A stretch of DNA of 64,000 nt from contig NZ_CP035375.1 in NCBI RefSeq assembly GCF_004118935.1, positions 2,232,001-2,296,000 of the forward strand, in the 5' to 3' direction. The notes beneath the pieces were generated by a model that was not told where the DNA came from, ran no database searches, and saw only the letters and a program-made list of their open reading frames with translations. Positions within the stretch are counted from its first letter, which is position 1; the number at the start of each line of letters is the position of its first letter. Below, piece by piece: positions 52,246-60,230 of the stretch. This stretch comes from Salinibacterium sp. UTAS2018 (GTDB lineage Bacteria; Actinomycetota; Actinomycetes; Actinomycetales; Microbacteriaceae). The position numbers were made by a program, and so were the translations under genes.

Positions 52246-53606
52246 AGTTCGATCACCGCGACCCGGGAACGTCTGAATCGCGGTGGCGGTCAAGCGCTTC
52301 GTGGCGCGCGGTGGAAGAGTTTGATGCGACCGGCATCGAGCGGCTCATCGTGGTGTCTGCTCATCCCGATGACGAAACCCTCGGCGCCGCCGGACTAATG
52401 AAGAGGGTCTCATCGACCGGCGGCAGTGTCACAGTTATCCTCGCGACGGACGGTGACAATTCTCATCCCTCGTCTCCGACGCACAGCGCCGCGCAGCTTC
52501 GAGCACGCCGTATTCGAGAGGTTCAAGAAGCGGTTGAATACCTCGCTCCGGGAAGCTCGATTGTGCGCCTGGGGCTTCGCGATGGCGCGCTCAAAGAAGA
52601 TCCGGATGCTGTGCGCTCGGGAATCGAAAAGGTGATTGCTTCGGCAGAGGGCGAAGCGACGATCGCGGCGACGTGGCGGGGGGATGGCCACGGTGACCAC
52701 CGGATTGTGGGAGAAGTGAGTGCCGAAGTAGCGTTTGCGCATCGCGCGAAATTGGTTGAATATCCGATTTGGCTGTGGCACTGGTCGTCGCCTGAAGACC
52801 GCGATATGCCCTGGGCTCGACTGCGCGCCTTTTCTCTCGACGACGAGGAACTAGTGGCTAAGCGTCAAGCAATTGCAGCGCACGCAAGTCAAGTCGCGCC
52901 ACTGTCGGATGCCGTCGGGGATGAAGTCGTTCTTCGACCAGAGTTTGTTGAGCACTTCGAGCGGCGGGTAGAAGCGTTCATCGTCACCGCTGTCGAGGAG
53001 AGCGAGACTCTGAACCAGGGCTTCTTCGACAACTTCTACGGCGACAAAAAGGATCCCTGGGGCTTCGAAACTCGCTGGTACGAAGAGCGAAAAAGAGCGA
53101 TCACTATGGCTAGCCTGCCCCGAGAGAGGTTCGGTCAGGCGCTCGAGGTCGGATGTTCGATCGGGATGCTGAGCGCGCAACTTGCTCCACGGTGCGACAG
53201 TCTTCTCGCCACCGATCTTTCGGCTAAGCCGCTCGAGATCGCCCGCGAACGGTTAGCCAACCACCCACAGGTGTCCTTTCATCACGCGGCTACCGCAGAA
53301 GAGTGGCCGGATGGCGCGTTCGACCTCATCGTGCTGTCTGAGGTGGGGTACTACTTCGACGTCGCTGCGCTCGACCGGGTGCTTTCTCGCGCGGCTGCCA
53401 GCCTGACCCCGGATGGCGTTCTGGTCGCCTGCCACTGGCGACACCCCGTCGCGGAGTATCCCCTCAGCGGCGATCAGGTGCATCAGCGGCTCAGCGAGGT
53501 CGAGCAATTGGAGCGCATCGTGCAGCATTGCGAAGAGGATTTCATCCTTGAGATCTTTGGCCAGCGTCCGGCGCGCTCGGTAGCCCAGCAAACGGGGCTC
53601 GTATGA
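52242..53606 (+). CDS. PIG-L deacetylase fused to a NodS-like SAM methyltransferase
   Basis: The 454-residue protein is a fusion. The first 215 or so residues are a PIG-L (LmbE) zinc deacetylase with VVSAHPDDETLGAAG and the second zinc segment WRGDGHGDHRIVGE. After a linker, about residues 265-450 form a class I methyltransferase with DPWGFETRWYEERKRA, ALEVGCSIGMLSAQLA and DLIVLSEVGYYF, resembling the NodS family. A sugar N-acetyl group could be removed and the amine methylated by one protein. GTG at 52242 overlaps the upstream stop (GTGA); a GTG at 52239 is equally possible. Confidence 0.88.
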   Translation: MKFDHRDPGTSESRWRSSASWRAVEEFDATGIERLIVVSAHPDDETLGAAGLMKRVSSTGGSVTVILATDGDNSHPSSPTHSAAQLRARRIREVQEAVEYLAPGSSIVRLGLRDGALKEDPDAVRSGIEKVIASAEGEATIAATWRGDGHGDHRIVGEVSAEVAFAHRAKLVEYPIWLWHWSSPEDRDMPWARLRAFSLDDEELVAKRQAIAAHASQVAPLSDAVGDEVVLRPEFVEHFERRVEAFIVTAVEESETLNQGFFDNFYGDKKDPWGFETRWYEERKRAITMASLPRERFGQALEVGCSIGMLSAQLAPRCDSLLATDLSAKPLEIARERLANHPQVSFHHAATAEEWPDGAFDLIVLSEVGYYFDVAALDRVLSRAAASLTPDGVLVACHWRHPVAEYPLSGDQVHQRLSEVEQLERIVQHCEEDFILEIFGQRPARSVAQQTGLV

Positions 53607-54304
53607 GTGCGCCGCTTTCAGGGATGGGGATCGTCGTTCCGGCCAACAACGAAGAAGAGCTCCTAGGGCCGGCGATCGCGGCGTTAGCGGTCGCGAGAGA
53701 GACTCTGCGGCAGCACGCATCAGATGACGTGCCGTGGGTGCGCCTCATCCTCGTGTTGGATAACTGCACTGATGGCTCAGCTTCGATCGCGACCCAATGG
53801 CACGATGTCGAGGTGCTCCGCGTCGACTACGGCGCTGTTGGCGCTGCGCGACGCCACGGTGTTCATCATTTGCTCTCGACCTGTGGCGCCCCGCCTTCCG
53901 AGCTGTGGATCGCAAATACCGACGCGGACTCTCAAGTGCCGGCCAACTGGCTCGTGCATCAGTGGGAGCTTGCCACTGCGGGTGCTGAATTGATGATTGG
54001 CACGGTGCGACCAGACTTCGCCGACCTAAGCGAGGGGCAGCGCCAGCGGTGGCTGGCGACGCACACTCCCGGTGAAGCGAACGGGCATGTGCACGGGGCA
54101 AATCTTGGTTTTCGCGCCGATGTCTATCAACAGGTCGACGGATATTCGCCGGTTCCGGAGCACGAAGATGTTCGACTGGTCGAGGCGCTAGCGGCGGCGG
54201 GGGTGCGTTCAGTGGCGACGGCTGAGTGCTGCGTCCTCACTTCGGGGCGCGCCTACGGGCGCACGCCAGGCGGCTACGCATCGCACTTGCGGGAGCGGCT
54301 CTAG
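53603..54304 (+). CDS. Family 2 glycosyltransferase
   Basis: The 233-residue GT-A enzyme shows GIVVPANNEEELLGPAIAAL, LILVLDNCTDGSASIA, the DxD-type WIANTDADSQVPANWL and the acceptor-region HGANLGFRADVYQQVDGY with PEHEDVRLVEAL. No membrane segment is seen. It probably transfers a sugar from a nucleotide or lipid donor. The ATG overlaps the stop of the fused deacetylase gene (ATGA), so the three genes are translated together. Confidence 0.9.
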   Translation: MSAPLSGMGIVVPANNEEELLGPAIAALAVARETLRQHASDDVPWVRLILVLDNCTDGSASIATQWHDVEVLRVDYGAVGAARRHGVHHLLSTCGAPPSELWIANTDADSQVPANWLVHQWELATAGAELMIGTVRPDFADLSEGQRQRWLATHTPGEANGHVHGANLGFRADVYQQVDGYSPVPEHEDVRLVEALAAAGVRSVATAECCVLTSGRAYGRTPGGYASHLRERL

Positions 54305-54456
54305 GGCCGGTGGCGAGCCGCAGGGTGAGTCGGAAGTGCGGAACGAGGGGCGGGACGCGGTGCGTGTCGAACGCCACGGGTGCTGCGCGAAAGCAGCCCA
54401 TGCCGTATTCGGTTCGTCGTTCAGCGGATGAGCGGTTATGATTGCTGAGCACGTCT

Positions 54457-54545
54457 GGAGACGTCGCATAGTCCGGCCTAGTGCACCACCCTGCTAAGGT
54501 GGAGTACCCGTAAGGGTACCGAGAGTTCAAATCTCTCCGTCTCCG
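54457..54545 (+). tRNA. tRNA-Ser (anticodon GCT)
   Basis: An 89-base cloverleaf with acceptor GGAGACG/CGTCTCC, anticodon loop CTGCTAA in a CCACC/GGTGG stem, a long variable arm (GTACCCGTAAGGGTAC) and T arm GAGAGTTCAAATCTCTC. The anticodon reads AGC/AGU serine codons. Confidence 0.95.
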
Positions 54546-54551
54546 CAGAAG

Positions 54552-54577
54552 AAAGCCCCCGACCAGTCGGGGGCTTT
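54552..54577 (+). terminator. Intrinsic terminator after tRNA-Ser(GCT)
   Basis: AAAGCCCCCGA (54552-54562) and TCGGGGGCTTTT (54567-54578) form an 11-bp stem with loop CCAG and a short T tract, six bases after the tRNA. Confidence 0.92.
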
Positions 54578-54664
54578 TCTGCTTTAACTTCGCGAGAGTG
54601 CAGGTGATCGTGATGGTGGGCGGCGGTCATCACGTACGACCCCCAGCAGCTAGGCTCAGTCGCT

Positions 54665-55204
54665 ATGGCAGCAGGCGCAACGATTCACACTTTCGCGGTT
54701 CAACTGGCCGATGTGGATCGCGGGGTGTACGACGACTTCACGCTGCGGGTGGCACTGCATCCATCCGAAACGATGCCGTATATGGTGACGCGCTTGCTCG
54801 CGTACTGTCTCGAGTTCGAAGAGGGAATCGCGTTTAGCGAAGGGATCTCGTCGACCGATGAACCTGCTGTTCTCGTGCGCGACCTCACGGGCGCTGTAAC
54901 GGCCTGGATCGAGGTAGGCGCTCCAGATGCCGCCCGCCTCCACTTTGGTAGCAAGCTGGCCGGGCGAGTGGCCGTATACACGCATAGGGATCCCGCGAAG
55001 GTCGCGGCACCGTGGGCCGGCAAGCGCATTCACAATTCGAATGAGATCGTTTTTCGCAGCTTTGATGCGAGCTTTATCGAGGACGCCGTGGCGGCAGTCG
55101 AGCGCCGCAACAGCATGACGCTGTCGGTCACGGAAGGCCAGCTCTACCTAGAAATGAATGGAACAACCTTGACGACTGAGCTGCACGCTCACGAGGTCCA
55201 CTAG
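54665..55204 (+). CDS. YaeQ family protein
   Basis: The 179-residue protein fits the YaeQ family, which has a PD-(D/E)xK nuclease-like fold: ATIHTFAVQLADVDRGVYDD, HPSETMPYMVTRLLAYCLEF and DAARLHFGSKLAGRVAVYTH are typical. Function is unsettled; nuclease activity has not been shown to my knowledge. A TAGGCT box lies eight bases before the ATG, so the leader is very short or absent. Confidence 0.9.
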   Translation: MAAGATIHTFAVQLADVDRGVYDDFTLRVALHPSETMPYMVTRLLAYCLEFEEGIAFSEGISSTDEPAVLVRDLTGAVTAWIEVGAPDAARLHFGSKLAGRVAVYTHRDPAKVAAPWAGKRIHNSNEIVFRSFDASFIEDAVAAVERRNSMTLSVTEGQLYLEMNGTTLTTELHAHEVH

Positions 55205-55245
55205 CTAGCGAGGAATGAATGTGGCCTCGGGTCGCGTTGGAAGCA

Positions 55246-55779
55246 ATGATGACTATCCTGCCGCGCACCCAGCCTCCCGCTCTCTCCTTGCCGCTCGCTC
55301 GCGGCGGCACGATCGACGATCTTGAACTCGGCACGGGGGCCGATGGCCGTTTCACGCTCATGGTGTTTTACCGCGGGCTGCACTGCCCGGTGTGCCGCAA
55401 GCAGCTGCGCGAGCTCGATGCCGAGCTCGATGCACTCCGCGAGGCCGGGGTGGGCCGCGTAGTAGCTATCAGCATGGACACCCTCAAGCGCGCCTCGATC
55501 TCTATCGAGGATTGGGAGCTGTCTCGACTGCCACTTGCCTATGGGCTGAGCGAAGAACAAGCGCGCCAGTGGGGGCTGTTCATCTCGAGCGGTTTCAAGA
55601 AGGGCGAGCCCGAGTTGTTCAGTGAACCGGGCATGGTCATTCTCGACTCTGACAACACGGTGTTCTGGGCCACGGTGTCGAGCATGCCGTTCGGGCGGAT
55701 GCCGATTAAGGCGATCATCCATGGCATCGAATACGTGACCGAGGAAAAGTATCCCGCACGCGGAGTAGTCGCGCCCTAA
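55246..55779 (+). CDS. Peroxiredoxin-like (AhpC/TSA) thioredoxin-fold protein
   Basis: The 177-residue protein has a thioredoxin fold with FTLMVFYRGLHCPVCRKQL, a CPVC redox motif in place of the single peroxidatic Cys of most peroxiredoxins. It probably reduces peroxides or disulfides in the cytoplasm. Homologues begin near MTILPRTQPPA, so an ATG at 55246 or 55249 (after GGAAG) is preferred over the ATG at 55219, although the latter has GAGGA in front. It lies 41 bases after yaeQ and may share its transcript. Confidence 0.8.
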   Translation: MMTILPRTQPPALSLPLARGGTIDDLELGTGADGRFTLMVFYRGLHCPVCRKQLRELDAELDALREAGVGRVVAISMDTLKRASISIEDWELSRLPLAYGLSEEQARQWGLFISSGFKKGEPELFSEPGMVILDSDNTVFWATVSSMPFGRMPIKAIIHGIEYVTEEKYPARGVVAP

Positions 55780-55834
55780 TATGTGATCGTCGGTTGTCAT
55801 CTTTCGATCTCGATTCCGCCGATCACCCTCATGT

Positions 55835-55848
55835 CCCCCCAAAGGGGG
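55835..55848. promoter_or_regulatory. C-rich/G-rich palindrome upstream of the DUF1800 promoter
   Basis: CCCCCCAAAGGGGG, flanked by GT and TAGAC, is an inverted repeat centred about 43 bases upstream of the predicted start, a place typical for an activator touching RNA polymerase. The binding factor is unknown. Confidence 0.55.
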
Positions 55849-55878
55849 TAGACAGGGCGCTCATGCCCCGCATAGTAT
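55849..55878 (+). promoter_or_regulatory. Candidate promoter of the DUF1800/DUF1501 operon
   Basis: TAGACA (55849-55854) and TAGTAT (55873-55878) are 18 bases apart, giving a start near 55885 and a leader of about 80 bases before the GTG at 55966. Confidence 0.55.
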
Positions 55879-55965
55879 CGGCACGAATCGTTATTCAAAG
55901 TGCGCTTTCGGCGGTCGAAACCTAGTCGGCGGCCAGCGCATGTGAGCCCGACGAAGGACTGTGGC

Positions 55966-57876
55966 GTGAATCCTCCCGTAAATCCCGACGTACCCGCCGG
56001 CGGTGAAGGGGAGACTCTCCTCGCCCGCCGCATGATCATTACGAGCGGTGTTGCTGCGTTAGCGGCGGTGGGCGCCGCAGCAGCAAGTAGCGCGGTCTTT
56101 GGCCCCTCGATCGAAACCGCGTCCTCCGACGGGCTCCTCGCCCCGGTCAAGCCCGGCGGGTCGACTCCGCTCAATACGCCCGTTCCGACCACTCCAACTC
56201 CGAGCGCGACTCCCACCGGTACCCCGAGCGCATCGCCGTCAACACCGCCGAGCGCGGTTGGTAGCGGGCGCAGCATGAACCCACCCGCCACTGCCGACCC
56301 ACGTTCGCCAGCGACTTCCAACCCTCCCGCTGACCGTGACCAGAGCTTTGCAAAGCCGGGGGCCGGATCGGGTGACGCTCCTCGAGCGGATGCTCCTTCG
56401 GCTGCCAAACCAGCGGCGAAACCTACCCCACCGCGAGGGTCTACTAAGCCGGAAAGCATCACGACGGCAGTAGCAAACAACCCGCAAACCCACGCGCATT
56501 TACTTTCCCGTGCAACCTTTGGTCCGCGTCCGAGCGACTTCGTCGACTTGTCTGCCGCGGGCATCGATTCGTGGCTAGGCGCACAGCTCGCTCCGGCATC
56601 CATTTCTGATCCTGACGGGGATTCCGCGTGGGCAGCATTTCCGCTGGCGAAGAAGTCCATTTCCGGTGTGATCTCCTCGGTGAAGCAGTATGGCTGGGAT
56701 GCTGCCCGCGAAACGGGGCAGGCAACACTCGCGGCTCAGATCTTCAGCAAGCGCCAGCTCTTCGAGGTGGTCGTTGACGTCTTCGCTAACCTGCTCAATG
56801 TGACGACGCCGTCAGATAGCGTCTGGGCCACGGCGCCCGACTATGCGAATTCTGTTATTCGCGCCAATGCTTTCGGCAGCTACTCCACCATGCTGCATGC
56901 CGCAATGCGCCACCCCGCGATGCTCACGTACCTCAACAACGAACAGTCGAATAAGACGAACGTCAATGAAAACCTCGGCCGAGAGCTGCTCGAGCTGCAC
57001 ACGCTGGGTGTCACCTCCGGCTATACCGAGGCTGATGTGCGCAACAGCGCGATGATCCTTTCGGGGCGAGCCATCGATTACGACACTCGTGAATTCCGCT
57101 ATCGCCCTGAACGCCACTTCGTCGGGCCAGTTACCACGTCGTTCTTTAGCGACGAGAACGCCTCGGCCGATGGTGGTCTCGAGATGGGCGACCGCTACGT
57201 CAGTGTGTTGGCGCATCACCCAGCTACGGCAGCCACTGTTGTTCGTAAGCTGGCCGTGCGATTTGTCTCCGATTCGCCGCCGCAAGCGTTGCTCGATCGT
57301 CTTGCCCAGATCTATCTCGACAATGACACGGCGATCATGCCAGTGCTCAAAGAGCTGTTCGCGAGTGCGGAGTTCTGGGATTCGATCGGTGAGAAGACAC
57401 GACGTCCTCTTGAAGACGCCGTAGGTTCAGCGCGCGCGGTGAACGTTCAACGAAGCGACAAGCTCGCCCAGGGGGTCAAAAACCTGTACTGGGTGCTGCA
57501 AAATCTCGGCCATGCACCGCTGACCTGGACTCCACCGAATGGCTTCCCCGACGTGACCGGCGCGTGGCTCTCTGCGAGCCAAACTGTGGCGCGTTGGAAC
57601 CTTCACCGCGGTTTCACCGGGGGCTGGCTCACAGGCCTCACGCCGCCAGTGAAGTTAAGCGAGGCGTTTGCTCCGCAGGAGGGGCAGAGTTACTCAGCCT
57701 GGGTAGACGCGATTGCGGAGGGTCTGATCGGTCGCCCGTTGAGTGCGCAGCATCGCGGCGTCTTGCTCTCGTATCTCGATGTCGAGGGATCTGCAGAAGC
57801 CGAGGCGAGCAACGCCTGGCAAGTGCCAGCGCTCGCCGCTCTCGTTCTTGACTCGCCTTATTTTCAGCTGCGCTAG
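55966..57876 (+). CDS. Exported DUF1800 domain protein with Pro/Thr/Ser-rich linker
   Basis: The 636-residue protein begins with a Tat-like signal (LARRMIITSGVAALAAVGAA). A disordered Pro/Thr/Ser/Ala-rich linker of about 110 residues follows, then a DUF1800 domain with HLLSRATFGPRPSDF, NKTNVNENLGRELLELHTLG, GYTEADVRNSAMILSGRAID and RYRPERHFVG. Function is unknown; DUF1800 and DUF1501 genes are nearly always adjacent. The GTG at 55966 follows AAGGA at proper distance; an upstream ATG at 55900 has no such site. The DUF1501 gene follows after 63 bases. Confidence 0.9.
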   Translation: MNPPVNPDVPAGGEGETLLARRMIITSGVAALAAVGAAAASSAVFGPSIETASSDGLLAPVKPGGSTPLNTPVPTTPTPSATPTGTPSASPSTPPSAVGSGRSMNPPATADPRSPATSNPPADRDQSFAKPGAGSGDAPRADAPSAAKPAAKPTPPRGSTKPESITTAVANNPQTHAHLLSRATFGPRPSDFVDLSAAGIDSWLGAQLAPASISDPDGDSAWAAFPLAKKSISGVISSVKQYGWDAARETGQATLAAQIFSKRQLFEVVVDVFANLLNVTTPSDSVWATAPDYANSVIRANAFGSYSTMLHAAMRHPAMLTYLNNEQSNKTNVNENLGRELLELHTLGVTSGYTEADVRNSAMILSGRAIDYDTREFRYRPERHFVGPVTTSFFSDENASADGGLEMGDRYVSVLAHHPATAATVVRKLAVRFVSDSPPQALLDRLAQIYLDNDTAIMPVLKELFASAEFWDSIGEKTRRPLEDAVGSARAVNVQRSDKLAQGVKNLYWVLQNLGHAPLTWTPPNGFPDVTGAWLSASQTVARWNLHRGFTGGWLTGLTPPVKLSEAFAPQEGQSYSAWVDAIAEGLIGRPLSAQHRGVLLSYLDVEGSAEAEASNAWQVPALAALVLDSPYFQLR

Positions 57877-57939
57877 CCGCGCCCGCTGAACCCCACCCAC
57901 CTACTGCCGCTCGAACCCGACTCGAGAAAGATTCCTCTC

Positions 57940-59298
57940 ATGACCGATACCCGTTTCCTTCACCCTGACTGCCCCGACTGGCGCCAACTGGGCCCCACCG
58001 ACCTCGACTCCGCAGTGCGCGCTCATAGCGAGATTGTTGTCGCCGAAGAGCAAGCCCGACGCCACCTCTGGTCGAAGGGCTTCACTCGCCGCCGGATGCT
58101 GCAGGGCGGGCTTATGGCCGGTGTGGCTGCCGTCGGCTCCCAAATTGTGACCACGCAGGCGTCCTACGCGGCGCCCGGTGCCCCGGATACCGGCGCGCTG
58201 ATTGTCGTGTTCCTGCGCGGCGGTATGGACGGTCTTTCTGTGCTCGTACCAGCCACGGACGCCGACCTCCTCAATGCTCGACCCGGGATTGCTGTGCGTG
58301 AGAACTCGGGCCTCATCGCGTTCCAGCGCGGCTTCGGCCTGCATCCTGCTCTGGCCGCCTTGAAGCCGATGCTGGCGAAAGGAAAGATTGCGGCGGTGCC
58401 CGCGATCGGTACTCCTGACCTCTCGCGCAGCCACTTTCAAGCACAGGATTGCCTCGAGCGTGGCGGTTCGGCGGGTAGCGCTTCGCAGACTGGATGGCTC
58501 AACCGAGCACTCGAGCAGAGCGGCCCCGGCACAACCTGGCGTGGCGTCGGTGCGAGCGATCGTCTCGCGCGGTCTCTCGTCGGTGACTCGAACGCACTCG
58601 TTGTTCCGGACCTCGATCGTTTGGCAATCGATGTCGACGATTCCGTGCTTGAGCCCACGCGCACAGCGCTCGCCAACCTCTATACGGGGCTCGACCACCC
58701 ATTCGCGCAACAAACGACACTTGCCCTAAGCGCCTCACGTGAAGCAGCAGCAATCGCCGCTTCTGCGGGGGATGCCGAAGATCGCGGCTTTGGTGATGAC
58801 AACTTCTCTAGCGACCTTGCGACGCTGTCGAGCCTCATCAAGGCCAACGTCGGTCTGCGCGTGGGAACGTTGGATCTCGGTGGCTGGGATATGCACACCG
58901 ACATCGGAACCCCGGACAAGGGCGACATGCACGACATGCTCAAGGCTGTGGGCGATGGTCTCGCGGCGTTCTTCGCTGACCTTGGCCCCAAGGCAGAGAC
59001 GACAACCGTCGTGCTCATGAGCGAGTTCGGCCGGCGCGTCGGCCAGAACGATAGCTCAGGTGCCGATCACGGTCACGGTGGCCTCGCGATGGTCCTGGGG
59101 GGCGGCGTCAAGGGCGGCGTTCACGGCAAATGGGAGGGTCTTGGTGCCGATGTGCTCGACCACGGTGACGTGCCCGGCAGCAACGACTTCCGCGACTTGC
59201 TCGGCGAGGTCGTCATGAATCGTCTTGACTTGAGCGCGGCCGATGCGAGTGTCATCTTCCCGGACTGGAAGGTCGCGCCGATCGGCGTTATGGCCTAG
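57940..59298 (+). CDS. Exported DUF1501 domain protein (Tat signal)
   Basis: The 452-residue protein carries a Tat signal (FTRRRMLQGGLMAGVAAVGS) after an unusual 48-residue N-terminal extension. The DUF1501 domain follows: ALIVVFLRGGMDGLSVLVPA, LPADFR-like PGSNDFRDLLGEVVMNRL and TTVVLMSEFGRRVGQN with DHGHGG. The fold is related to alkaline phosphatase/sulfatase-type enzymes, but the reaction is unknown. It is paired with the upstream DUF1800 gene. Confidence 0.92.
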   Translation: MTDTRFLHPDCPDWRQLGPTDLDSAVRAHSEIVVAEEQARRHLWSKGFTRRRMLQGGLMAGVAAVGSQIVTTQASYAAPGAPDTGALIVVFLRGGMDGLSVLVPATDADLLNARPGIAVRENSGLIAFQRGFGLHPALAALKPMLAKGKIAAVPAIGTPDLSRSHFQAQDCLERGGSAGSASQTGWLNRALEQSGPGTTWRGVGASDRLARSLVGDSNALVVPDLDRLAIDVDDSVLEPTRTALANLYTGLDHPFAQQTTLALSASREAAAIAASAGDAEDRGFGDDNFSSDLATLSSLIKANVGLRVGTLDLGGWDMHTDIGTPDKGDMHDMLKAVGDGLAAFFADLGPKAETTTVVLMSEFGRRVGQNDSSGADHGHGGLAMVLGGGVKGGVHGKWEGLGADVLDHGDVPGSNDFRDLLGEVVMNRLDLSAADASVIFPDWKVAPIGVMA

Positions 59299-59339
59299 CG
59301 CACCGGAGCACTACAGCCCGCAGCGAATAGACTGAGGGT

Positions 59340-59399
59340 GTGACGAGCCCGGCACCCGTCGCTCGTCACGCCGACGGGGAGTTGAGCTGCGGGCCATGA
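59340..59399 (+). CDS. Upstream leader peptide of the osmoprotectant ABC operon
   Basis: A 19-codon frame (MTSPAPVARHADGELSCGP) starts with GTG exactly six bases after a TAGACT -10 box (59328-59333) and ends with a TGA that overlaps the ATG of the ATPase gene by four bases (ATGA). No ribosome-binding site for the ATPase is evident, so its translation probably depends on ribosomes finishing this peptide. The peptide is inferred from position and overlap alone. Confidence 0.55.
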   Translation: MTSPAPVARHADGELSCGP

Positions 59400-60217
59400 T
59401 TGAATTTAGAAACGTCACTAAACGGTTCCCTGACGGCACCCTCGCGGTAGAGAATTTCTCTCTCGTGCTGCCATCGCATAAGGCAACCGTGTTCGTCGGG
59501 TCATCCGGTTCGGGCAAGACAACGTTGCTTCGCATGATCAATCGGATGATCGACCCGACGTCAGGGCAGGTGTTGATCGACGGTGAAGATGTGTCCACCT
59601 TCAACCCCGTGCTGCTGCGGCGTCGGATTGGCTACGTACTGCAGGCGATTGGTCTACTTCCGCATCGTCGTGTGGCTGACAACGTCGCTTCCGTTCCGCG
59701 GCTCAACGGCGTTTCTAAAAAAGATGCTCGTCAGGGTGCGTTGCAGCTTCTCGACACTGTCGGGCTCGACCGATCGTTGGCCGACCGCTACCCCGACCAG
59801 TTATCGGGCGGCCAGCAGCAGCGCGTGGGTGTGGCGCGAGCGCTTGCCAATAACCCCGACATTCTTCTCATGGATGAACCGTTCGGCGCGGTCGATCCCA
59901 TCGTGCGGGCAGAGCTTCAACTCGAACTGAACCGTTTGCAGCGCGAACTGGGCAAGACCACGGTCTTTGTTACCCACGATATTGACGAAGCATTCGCTAT
60001 CGCCGATCAAGTGGTGATCTTGAGCGATGGCGGCGTCATCGCTCAGGTCGGCACGCCGGCCGAAATCCTCGCCAACCCGGCCAGCGATTTTGTGTCGACT
60101 TTCATCGGCGCCGACAAGGGCAAGCGAACGCTTCGCTTGCAGCAGCGCGAAGGTGACAACGCAACATTGGTCGTCGACGCTGATGGGCGCCCGGCCGGCA
60201 TCCTCGAGGTCGACTGA
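59396..60217 (+). CDS. Osmoprotectant (glycine betaine/choline-type) ABC transporter ATPase
   Basis: The 273-residue ATPase resembles OpuCA/ProV: MIEFRNVTKRFPDGTLAVEN, Walker A GSSGSGKTT, LRRRIGYVLQAIGLLPHRRV, signature LSGGQQQRVGVARAL, Walker B ILLMDEPFGAVDPI and VFVTHDIDEAFAIAD. It stops soon after the ATPase domain and lacks the two C-terminal CBS domains that sense ionic strength in many OpuCA/ProV proteins. It is the first full gene of a four-gene importer operon. Confidence 0.92.
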   Translation: MIEFRNVTKRFPDGTLAVENFSLVLPSHKATVFVGSSGSGKTTLLRMINRMIDPTSGQVLIDGEDVSTFNPVLLRRRIGYVLQAIGLLPHRRVADNVASVPRLNGVSKKDARQGALQLLDTVGLDRSLADRYPDQLSGGQQQRVGVARALANNPDILLMDEPFGAVDPIVRAELQLELNRLQRELGKTTVFVTHDIDEAFAIADQVVILSDGGVIAQVGTPAEILANPASDFVSTFIGADKGKRTLRLQQREGDNATLVVDADGRPAGILEVD

Positions 60218-60230
60218 TGCAGGCTTTCGC

